Made by a program: the position numbers and the translations under genes | The notes under the pieces: model-generated | The model's database searches: none | Told to the model about the DNA's origin: nothing | The model's input: only the letters and a program-made list of their open reading frames with translations | Shown here: one piece after another, positions 18,192 to 24,957 of the stretch | How positions within the stretch are numbered: position 1 is the stretch's first letter | Layout: each line of letters begins with the position of its first letter | Assembly (NCBI RefSeq): GCF_019468465.1 | Contig: NZ_CP080519.1 | Location: 5,164,001 to 5,228,000 of the forward strand | Source: Amycolatopsis sp. DSM 110486 | GTDB lineage: Bacteria > Actinomycetota > Actinomycetes > Mycobacteriales > Pseudonocardiaceae | Direction: 5' to 3' | Length of the DNA: 64,000 nucleotides

Positions 18192-18833
18192 TCACTCCAG
18201 CAGCAGCTCGATGGCCCCGGCCGCGTCGGCAACGATGTGGTCCGGGGCCTTTTCGTCCCCATCCCACGCGCGCCCGCGATCGACCCACACCGTGTGCAGC
18301 CCCGCGGCCCGGCCGCCGGCGACGTCGGTCTCTTCGCCGTCGCCGACCATCCAGCCGTCGCGCAACGGCGCCTCGCAGCGTGCCGCCGCGATCTCGAACA
18401 GCCGCCGGTCCGGCTTGCCGACGCCTTCGTGTTCCGAGATCGCCCACCCGTCCACGAGCCCCGCGACGCCCGTGCACAGCAGGGTGGCGAGCTGCTGCTC
18501 GGCGTTGCCGTTGGTCACCACGCCGATCCGCCAGCCCGCCCCCCGCAACCGCGGCAAGCCGGCCAGCACGCCCGGCGCGGCGGGGATCAAGGCCGGGTGC
18601 CGCTGCCGGTACGACTCGAGCAGCTCCGCGGCGGTGTCCCGCAAGGCGAACCGGTCGCGCACGTCCTTGAAGAAGACGTCGCGCGGGGCGAGCCCGTCCT
18701 GGTCGGCGGTCGCGAGCCAGGCGGCGTCGTCGGGCGTCAGGCGGTGTTCCGCGCAGAACTCCCAAGCCCAGCGCCGGAAACCCTCCGCCCGGTCGACGAG
18801 GGTGTTGTCGAGGTCGAACAGCACGAGCCGCAC
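18192..18833 (-). CDS. HAD-superfamily hydrolase (phosphatase)
   Basis: 213 residues. HAD motifs: I FDLDNTLVD (nucleophile Asp7, acid Asp9), II GVVTNGN, III Lys in GVGKPDRRLF, IV VGDGEETDVAGG. The helical cap between motifs I and II puts it with subfamily I (YjjG/phosphoglycolate-like) enzymes. A small-molecule phosphatase is expected, substrate unknown. Monocistronic. Confidence 0.9.
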   Translation of the reverse strand: MRLVLFDLDNTLVDRAEGFRRWAWEFCAEHRLTPDDAAWLATADQDGLAPRDVFFKDVRDRFALRDTAAELLESYRQRHPALIPAAPGVLAGLPRLRGAGWRIGVVTNGNAEQQLATLLCTGVAGLVDGWAISEHEGVGKPDRRLFEIAAARCEAPLRDGWMVGDGEETDVAGGRAAGLHTVWVDRGRAWDGDEKAPDHIVADAAGAIELLLE

Positions 18834-18915
18834 CGAACGACCCTAAGCAGACATCGCGCGCACCCGCACGCTGATCCGGCCCGAACGACCCGAGCGGCGC
18901 AGGCCGACCGTCGGG

Positions 18916-19836
18916 TCAGCGCGCGAGCAGCTCCAGCGAGACCTCCCACAGCAGCGTCGCGACTTCGGGGTCGAGCGCGTGGGCCGCGACGCCGTCGTGT
19001 GACGGCGGGACGTGGGGCTCGGCTTCGTTGTTGTCCTCGAAGTAGCGGCCGCCGACGCCGGCCAGCAGGGGAGACACGGCGAGCAGCACCGAGGTCGACG
19101 CGCCCTGCTCGGTGGTCTTCCACGCGTAGGTCCTGGCGATCTCGGCGAACTCGGGGTCGTCGGCCTGGTGGCGCTGCAGGTTGGTGCGGATGCCGCCGGG
19201 CATGAGGGCGTTGGCGGTGATGCCGTCGGTGGCCCAGCGCCGCGTGGCCTCGACGGCGAAGAGCACGTTCGCGGACTTCGACTGGCCGTAGGCGGACCAC
19301 GGGTCGTACTCGCGGCGTTCGAAGTGGATGTCGTCGAAGACGATGCCCGAGCGCAGGTGGGCGCTGGAGCTCACGGCCACGATGCGTGCGTCGCCGGTTT
19401 GGGCGAGGGCGTCGTGCAGGCCGAGCGCGAGGCCGAAGTGGCCGAGGTGGTTGGTGGCGAACTGGTGCTCCCAGCCTTCCGGCGTGCGGTTGAGCGGTTC
19501 GGCCATTACGCCGGCGTTGTTCACGAGGATGTGGAGCGGGCCCTGCCAGTCGCTCGCCAGCTTGGCGACGGAGGCGCGGTCGGCCAGCTCGAGGTGCTTG
19601 ACGTCGACTGCCGCGTTGCCCGTGGCCGCCGTGATCGCCTGGGCCGTGCGGTGCCCGGCCTCGGTGTTGCGGACGGCCAGCGTGACCTCGGCTCCGGCCT
19701 GCGCGAGCGCGCGGGCCGTCTCGACGCCGATGCCGGACGCGCCCCCGGTGACGATCGCGCGGCGGCCGGTGAGATCGACGCCCGCGCTGACGTCGGCGGC
19801 GGTGGACTCCCTGGTGAACGGAGTGGTGATGCGCAT
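18916..19836 (-). CDS. SDR-family oxidoreductase (retinol-dehydrogenase-like)
   Basis: 306 residues from ATG 19836. TGxxxGIG cofactor loop (TGGASGIGVETARALAQAGAEV), NNAG (HILVNNAGVMAEPL), catalytic Ser in VSSSAHLRSG and Tyr-Lys in YGQSKSANVLFA. Length and the WSAYGQSKSAN block fit the light-harvesting/retinol dehydrogenase-like group. It is divergent from a TetR gene across 126 bp with palindromes, so probably the TetR target. Confidence 0.92.
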   Translation of the reverse strand: MRITTPFTRESTAADVSAGVDLTGRRAIVTGGASGIGVETARALAQAGAEVTLAVRNTEAGHRTAQAITAATGNAAVDVKHLELADRASVAKLASDWQGPLHILVNNAGVMAEPLNRTPEGWEHQFATNHLGHFGLALGLHDALAQTGDARIVAVSSSAHLRSGIVFDDIHFERREYDPWSAYGQSKSANVLFAVEATRRWATDGITANALMPGGIRTNLQRHQADDPEFAEIARTYAWKTTEQGASTSVLLAVSPLLAGVGGRYFEDNNEAEPHVPPSHDGVAAHALDPEVATLLWEVSLELLAR

Positions 19837-19860
19837 GGCGTTCCTGTTCTGGACTCGATG

Positions 19861-19906
19861 CGGAGGAGTCTCCGGTTGAGTCCGACACTAACCGGAGGAC
19901 CCTCCG
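19861..19906. promoter_or_regulatory. Candidate TetR operators between SDR and TetR genes
   Basis: Two related palindromes: CGGAG-gagt-CTCCG (19861-19874) and CGGAGG-ac-CCTCCG (19893-19906), 32 bp centre to centre, about three helical turns. They fill the divergent intergenic region and share half-site sequence, so binding by the adjacent TetR protein is likely. Confidence 0.6.
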
Positions 19907-19962
19907 TTCGCAAGTATGCTTGAGTTGACGGGAAGGAAAAGGGGAGAGGTGACCAAGCCGCT

Positions 19963-20523
19963 GTGACCAGACCACAACGCGCGGACGCACGGCGCAACCG
20001 CGACCTCCTGCTCGCGTCCGCGGTGCGGCTGTTCTCCGAGAAGGGCCTCGACGCCACGCTCGACGCGATCGCCAAGGACGCCGGCGTCGGCATCGGCACG
20101 CTGTACCGCCACTTCCCGACGCGCGAGGCCCTGATCGAGGCCGCGTACCGCAACGAGCTGGACCAGCTGTGCGACGCCGGCCCCGCGCTGCTGCAGGAGC
20201 TGCCGCACTACGAGGCATTGCGCACGTGGATGGACCGCTTCGTCGACTACATGACCACGAAGATCGGCATGTCCGACGCCCTGCGCGCCGTCATCGCCTC
20301 CGGTGGCAACCCCTACGCCCACAGCCGCGACCGCCTTAACTCGACCATCGAGCAGCTGGTCTCCCCGCTGATCGCCGCCGGCACCCTCCGCGACGACGTC
20401 CTCGTGGACGACGTCCTCATCGGACTCAGCGGCATTGCCCTGGCGGCCGGCCAGCCTTCGCAACGCGAGCAAGCAGGACGGCTACTCGACCTGCTGCTGG
20501 ACGGGCTGCGCTTCCGCGGCTGA
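19963..20523 (+). CDS. TetR/AcrR-family regulator
   Basis: 186 residues from GTG 19963. N-terminal HTH: RDLLLASAVRLFSEKGLDATLDAIAKDAGVGIGTLYRHFPTREALI. The C-terminal region resembles the TetR_C domain common in actinobacterial regulators (SBI01210-type, inferred). Divergent from the SDR gene it probably represses. Confidence 0.92.
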   Translation: MTRPQRADARRNRDLLLASAVRLFSEKGLDATLDAIAKDAGVGIGTLYRHFPTREALIEAAYRNELDQLCDAGPALLQELPHYEALRTWMDRFVDYMTTKIGMSDALRAVIASGGNPYAHSRDRLNSTIEQLVSPLIAAGTLRDDVLVDDVLIGLSGIALAAGQPSQREQAGRLLDLLLDGLRFRG

Positions 20524-20712
20524 GCGGCCGGGTCACGGCGCGGTCAGGGGACGGAGCCGGCTGCCGGCACGCGCGGAGACTGTGCGCGCTCTTGAGGCCG
20601 ATGGCCGCGAAGATCGCCGATCGGCCGGCCCGATTCCTCGGCTGGCCCGGCATGCGCTCACGGTAGTTCGGCGCGTGGGGACCGGTCCCGATGGTGAAGT
20701 CGCGGGCCGAAC

Positions 20713-20743
20713 TTGACCTTGACATCGTGACAAGGTCTTCACT
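20713..20743 (+). promoter_or_regulatory. MerR-type promoter with overlapping operator
   Basis: A -35 TTGACC (20713-20718) is followed by a 19-bp spacer and a weak -10 TTCACT (20738-20743). The inverted repeat ACCTTG...CAAGGT (20716-20721 with 20731-20736) fills the spacer. The long 19-bp spacer holding a palindrome is the hallmark of MerR-activated promoters, and a MerR gene lies in the operon it drives. Confidence 0.7.
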
Positions 20744-20746
20744 GGG

Positions 20747-21442
20747 TTGCAGGAGGTGGTCCCGATCAACACGCCACACAAGAACCCCAACCTGCCCGAA
20801 GCACTCAGCGCCGCCAACTCGTCGGTGCGGCTGCAGGCGGCTCTGGCGGCCGGCACGGACGCCGACCCCGGGCTCCTCGAGACTCTCGTGGCGCGGTGCG
20901 CGGTGGAGCCGGACTTCTTCGTGCGCGACATGCTGACGTGGGCGTTGACGCGGCTGCCGGCGGAGCTCACCGTGCCCAGGCTCGTCGTGGAGCTGCGGTC
21001 CGGGCATGCTCAGGCGCGGAGCCAGGCGTTGCACACCGTGTCCAAGATCGGCGACGTGAGTGTCTGGTCCGAGATCACGCGGTCGTTGCTGCGCGACGCC
21101 GACGACGAGGTCGCGCGGAGTGCGTGGCGGGCGGCCGTCGTACTCGTGCCCGAGGCGGAAAAACCCGCGCTGGCCGAGGAGCTGGCAGCGCAGCTCGGAC
21201 GGGGGGACCGGGACGTGAAGCTGAGCCTGAGCCGGGCGCTCGTCGCGCTCGGGGACGTGATCGAGCCGATGCTGCTGAAGGCACTGGCGAGTGCCGACCC
21301 GGTGGTGCGGGCGCACGCCCGCGCGACGGAGCGGCTGCTGCGCGACCCGGAGGCGGCGTTCGACCCGGCCGTCGACGAGGCGAAGCGGATCGCCGCGCTC
21401 GGACCGGAGCGTGCGGCGGAGGTGGCCGGTGCTGATCGGTGA
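20747..21442 (+). CDS. HEAT-repeat protein, partner of the MerR regulator
   Basis: Up to 231 residues from TTG 20747. At least four HEAT/armadillo-like helical pairs are visible (LLETLVARCAVEPDFFVRDMLTWALTRLP; WSEITRSLLRDADDEVARSAWRAAVVL; LAAQLGRGDRDVKLSLSRALVALGD; MLLKALASADPVVRAHARATERLL). The start is uncertain: AGGAGG at 20751-20756 lies inside the TTG-initiated frame and would best serve the ATC at 20765, giving a protein beginning INTPHKNPNLPEAL. Its 3' end overlaps the MerR gene by 14 bp. It shares repeat type with the MerR C-terminus, so it may bind it. Confidence 0.82.
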   Translation: MQEVVPINTPHKNPNLPEALSAANSSVRLQAALAAGTDADPGLLETLVARCAVEPDFFVRDMLTWALTRLPAELTVPRLVVELRSGHAQARSQALHTVSKIGDVSVWSEITRSLLRDADDEVARSAWRAAVVLVPEAEKPALAEELAAQLGRGDRDVKLSLSRALVALGDVIEPMLLKALASADPVVRAHARATERLLRDPEAAFDPAVDEAKRIAALGPERAAEVAGADR

Positions 21443-22424
21443 GGTGGCGCGCCGCTCGGGGGTGAGTGCCCGGATGCTCCGGCACTACGACACCCTCGGG
21501 CTGGTGCGTCCCACCGGCCGCACCGTCGGCGGCTACCGCGAGTACTCCGCCGAGGACATCCGGCGGATCTTCCACGTGGAAAGCCTGCGGTCGCTGGGGT
21601 TGTCGCTGCGCGAGATCGGCCGAGCGCTGGAGGATCCGGCTTTCGCACCGTCCACATTGGTCGGTGAGCTGATCCGGCGGACCGAAGACCGGCTCAAGCG
21701 CGAGAAGGAGCTACTGGAGCGGCTGCGCCGGGTCGACGCGTCGGCGCCGCCGGGCTGGCAGGACGTGCTGCGCCTGGTCGAGCTGCTGCACGGGCTCGAC
21801 TCGCCGGATGCCGCGCGCCGGCAGCAGGCCGCGCTGGCCCCGGTGGAGGAGGTTCCGGCGGAGCTGCTGGCGGAGGCGGTGCTCGCCGAACCCGACCAGA
21901 ACGTCGCGGGTGCCCTGAGGTGGGCGCTCGCGCGGGCCGGCGGCGACGGGCTGGCGAGCTTGGCGACGGGTGTGCGTTCCGACGACGTCGAAGTCCGGCG
22001 GCGAGCGGTCCGGGCGATCGCCTCGCTGCCGGGGGAGGACGCGACGGCGGTGCTTCGTGAAGCGCTCGGGGACTCGGACCCGACGGTGCGCACGCGGGCA
22101 GCTTTGGCGTTGGGCGGCCGCGGTTTTCCCGAGGCCGTGCCGACGCTCGTCGCGATGGTGGTGGACGGGCCCAACGACGTCGAGGCGGCCGAGGTCCTGG
22201 GCGCGCTGTCGCTGGACGCCTCGTGCGCCGGCCCGATCAAGGCCGCGCTGGCCGACGAGCTCGCCGCCCACACGTCGGATTCGGCCGTGCGGATCCGGTT
22301 GACGCAGGCGCTCGCCGAGCTGCCGGCGGCCGAAGATCTCCTCCAGCGGCTGACCAAGGACGGCGACCCGGCCGTCGCCCTCGTCGCCTCGGCACTCGCG
22401 CGAATGCGGCGGTCTGATGGCTGA
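21429..22424 (+). CDS. MerR-family regulator with C-terminal HEAT repeats
   Basis: 331 residues from GTG 21429, overlapping the HEAT gene. Winged HTH: LIGEVARRSGVSARMLRHYDTLGLVRPTGRTVGGYREYSAEDIRRI, then a coiled-coil dimer helix (~75-100). Instead of a small ligand pocket the C-terminal ~200 residues are HEAT repeats (DDVEVRRRAVRAIASLPGEDATAVLREALGDSDPTVRTRAALALGG). Protein interaction rather than metal or drug sensing is likely. No clustered metal-binding cysteines. It probably activates its own operon from the MerR-type promoter at 20713. Confidence 0.9.
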   Translation: MLIGEVARRSGVSARMLRHYDTLGLVRPTGRTVGGYREYSAEDIRRIFHVESLRSLGLSLREIGRALEDPAFAPSTLVGELIRRTEDRLKREKELLERLRRVDASAPPGWQDVLRLVELLHGLDSPDAARRQQAALAPVEEVPAELLAEAVLAEPDQNVAGALRWALARAGGDGLASLATGVRSDDVEVRRRAVRAIASLPGEDATAVLREALGDSDPTVRTRAALALGGRGFPEAVPTLVAMVVDGPNDVEAAEVLGALSLDASCAGPIKAALADELAAHTSDSAVRIRLTQALAELPAAEDLLQRLTKDGDPAVALVASALARMRRSDG

Positions 22425-22473
22425 TATTGCGCCATTCAGGTGACAAGGGCACCGCTTTTGTCGGTGTTCGATG

Positions 22474-22487
22474 CGAACATGTGTTCG
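22474..22487 (+). promoter_or_regulatory. LexA (SOS) box overlapping the dinB start
   Basis: CGAAC-ATGT-GTTCG is a perfect 5-bp-arm match to the core of the actinobacterial SOS box (TCGAAC-N4-GTTCGA). Its last base is the first base of the GTG start codon at 22487, so LexA would cover the translation start, implying a leaderless or near-leaderless mRNA. Confidence 0.75.
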
Positions 22488-23677
22488 TGTCGACTGAAGG
22501 CCCCATCCTCCACGCCGACCTCGACGCGTTCTACGCGTCGGTCGAGCAGCGCGATGATCCGCGCCTGCGCGGCCGGCCCGTGATCGTCGGGGGCGGGGTG
22601 GTGCTGGCGGCGAGTTACGAGGCGAAGAGGTTGGGCGTGCGCACGGCCATGGGCGGTGCGCAGGCTCTGCGGCTGTGCCCGCACGCGGTGGTGGTGCCGC
22701 CGCGGATGGGGGCCTACAGCGCGGCGAGCAAGGCCGTGTTCGAGGTCTTCCGCGACACCACGCCGGTCGTCGAGGGGCTGTCGATCGACGAGGCGTTCCT
22801 CGACGTGGGCGGGCTGCGGCGCATCGCGGGCAGTCCGTCGGAGATCGCGCAGCGGCTGCGGGCCGAGGTGCTGGCGCGCGTCGGGCTGCCGATCACGGTG
22901 GGGGTGGCGCGCACGAAGTTCCTCGCGAAGGTGGCCAGTGCGGTGGCGAAACCCGACGGGTTGCTGGTCGTGCCGCCCGACGGGGAGCTGGAGTTCCTGC
23001 ATCCGCTGCCGGTGGAGCGGCTGTGGGGCGTGGGAAAGGTGACGTCGGAAAAGCTGCACTCACGCGGGATCCGCACCGTGCGGCAGGTGGCGCAGCTGCC
23101 GGAGGTGGACCTGGTGTCGATGCTCGGGCGGGGAGCCGGGCACCACCTCCACGCACTGTCGCACGGTCTGGACCCGCGTCCGGTGCAGGTCGGGCGGCGT
23201 CGGCGGTCCATGGGTTCGCAGCGGGCCCTGGGGCGGCGTCGGCGGTCGATGGCGGAGCTGGACGAGCTGCTGGTGTCCATTGTGGACCGCCTGGCGCGGC
23301 GGCTGCGGTCGGCGTCGCGGCTCACGCGCACGGTGGTGCTGCGCATGCGGTTCGCCGACTTCACGCGGGCCACGCGGTCGCGGACGCTGGTCGAGGCCAC
23401 CGACCACACCGAGACGTTGCTGGCCGCGGCGCGGAAGTTGTTGGTGGAGGCCCAATCGCTGGTTTACGACCGAGGGCTCACGCTGCTGGGGATCTCGTTC
23501 TCGAACCTGACGCCGCACGGGTCGGTGCAGCTCGTGCTGCCGTTCGAGATCGAGGACGGGGTGGCTGTCGACACGGCCGTGGACGGGATCCGCGACCGGT
23601 TCGGGAGCGCGGCGATCACGCGCGGGTCATTGCTGGGGCACGACCCCGGGATGTCGGTGCCGCTGCTGCCTGACTGA
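22487..23677 (+). CDS. dinB: DNA polymerase IV (Y-family translesion polymerase)
   Basis: 396 residues from GTG 22487, giving the usual ILHADLDAFYASVEQRDDP opening; an earlier ATG at 22427 would put the SOS box inside the gene. Catalytic acidic residues sit in DLDAFYASVE (11-20) and SIDEAFLD (99-106). VGVARTKFLAKVASAVAKP and LWGVGKVTSEKLHSRGI (thumb) follow. QLVLPF near the C-terminus fits a beta-clamp-binding motif. A basic GRRRRSMGSQRALGRRRRSM linker is duplicated. It performs error-prone bypass synthesis. SOS-type control is suggested by the LexA box. Confidence 0.95.
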   Translation: MSTEGPILHADLDAFYASVEQRDDPRLRGRPVIVGGGVVLAASYEAKRLGVRTAMGGAQALRLCPHAVVVPPRMGAYSAASKAVFEVFRDTTPVVEGLSIDEAFLDVGGLRRIAGSPSEIAQRLRAEVLARVGLPITVGVARTKFLAKVASAVAKPDGLLVVPPDGELEFLHPLPVERLWGVGKVTSEKLHSRGIRTVRQVAQLPEVDLVSMLGRGAGHHLHALSHGLDPRPVQVGRRRRSMGSQRALGRRRRSMAELDELLVSIVDRLARRLRSASRLTRTVVLRMRFADFTRATRSRTLVEATDHTETLLAAARKLLVEAQSLVYDRGLTLLGISFSNLTPHGSVQLVLPFEIEDGVAVDTAVDGIRDRFGSAAITRGSLLGHDPGMSVPLLPD

Positions 23678-23851
23678 TCCCCACCGGGATTTGCCTGCAT
23701 CAGGTGAAAAACTCACTGTGGATCAGCGGCGGATGCTCTGAATGGCGCTGTAACGAACGAAGGGCTCCGGGCGACGGAGGGGCAGCTACGTTTTCCCGAG
23801 TCTTCCCGAAAATGCCAGAGCGGTACCCCTCGGACGAAATAGTGAGAAAGC

Positions 23852-24706
23852 ATGGACAAGCAAAGACGTCGGCGTGGTATCACCATTCTCTCGATGGTGG
23901 CGGCCTCCGCCGCGATGCTGTTCGTGGCGCCCGGCGCGGCGCTCGCGGCCCCGCCCAGCAGCGCTATCGACGTGAGCCCCACGAGCCTGCAGCGCGGTGA
24001 GACCTTCACGGTCACCGAGACGCTGTACAACCCGCAGGACTTCGTCGTCACCGGCGCCAAGGCCGCGCTGTACGGCAAGGAGACGCCGATCACCGACGTC
24101 GCCGACGTGGTCTCCTGCAACGTCGCGTGCGGCGTGCTCGGCAGCAGCCTGCGCGCGACCGTCGGCGACCTCGCGCCGAGCCAGAGCGCCACGGTCACCT
24201 TCACGCTCAAGGTCAAGGACACCGCCCCGACCGGCTCCCTCACCCTGCAGGACCAGTTCGTGGGCGACAACTTCGCCTTCGAAACCCTCGACGGCCCGGC
24301 CATCACCGTCACCCCGGCCACCGACTCCGCCGACGTCGCCGTGTCCCTGACCGCCGCCCCCGCGGGCGTGCTCAGCTCGGAGATCACGTACACGATCACC
24401 GCCAAGAACGCCGGCCCCGCCACCGCCACCGGCGTCAAGCTCCAGGCGACGCTGGCCAACGGCCTGCAGTACTCGAAGTCCTCCAACTGCACGGCTTCCG
24501 GCCGCACCGTCACCTGCAACATCGCGTCCCTGCCCTCGGGCTCCTCGGCCAAGGCGAGCTTCACGGCCCGCGCCGGCCTCCTGACCCTCGGCACGCTCAC
24601 CACCACGGCCCAGCGCCAGGCGAGCTCCCCGACGGACCCCAACGCGGCCAACGACAAGGCGTCGCGCTCCTGCCACGCAGTCACCAGCCTGCTCATCAGC
24701 TGCTGA
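23852..24706 (+). CDS. Secreted DUF11-repeat protein
   Basis: 284 residues from ATG 23852. Signal peptide ~1-32 (KQRRRR start, hydrophobic core, ALA-AP cleavage region). Two Ig-like beta domains follow; the second is a clear DUF11 repeat (ADVAVSLTAAPAGVLSSEITYTITAKNAGPATATGVKLQATL). Paired cysteines (SCNVACG, NCTASGRTVTCN, RSCHAV...SC) suggest disulfides outside the cell. There is no LPXTG or C-terminal anchor helix, so it is probably released. Function unknown. Confidence 0.85.
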   Translation: MDKQRRRRGITILSMVAASAAMLFVAPGAALAAPPSSAIDVSPTSLQRGETFTVTETLYNPQDFVVTGAKAALYGKETPITDVADVVSCNVACGVLGSSLRATVGDLAPSQSATVTFTLKVKDTAPTGSLTLQDQFVGDNFAFETLDGPAITVTPATDSADVAVSLTAAPAGVLSSEITYTITAKNAGPATATGVKLQATLANGLQYSKSSNCTASGRTVTCNIASLPSGSSAKASFTARAGLLTLGTLTTTAQRQASSPTDPNAANDKASRSCHAVTSLLISC

Positions 24707-24721
24707 CCGTTCCCCGCGAAG

Positions 24722-24754
24722 CGGCCCGGCACCCTCTTGACGGGTGCCGGGCCG
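24722..24754 (+). terminator. Hairpin after the DUF11 gene
   Basis: Perfect 13-bp stem (24722-24734 with 24742-24754), 7-nt loop, 15 bp past the stop codon. Confidence 0.85.
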
Positions 24755-24957
24755 ATTCACGTTCTCTGCCTCCTCGCCTAATGTGCCGGTGGACTTTTTT
24801 CCTTACTCACCCGATCGGGTCGACAAGACATTTTCCACGCGGTCTGTCCACCCTGCCGGGATAACAATTCATCCCCGGCCCTATTTCCCTCGTCACATAC
24901 GTCCGAATTGGCCGAACGGGTTCCGGAGACCACCAACGACCCCCGGAACCCTCGCCG

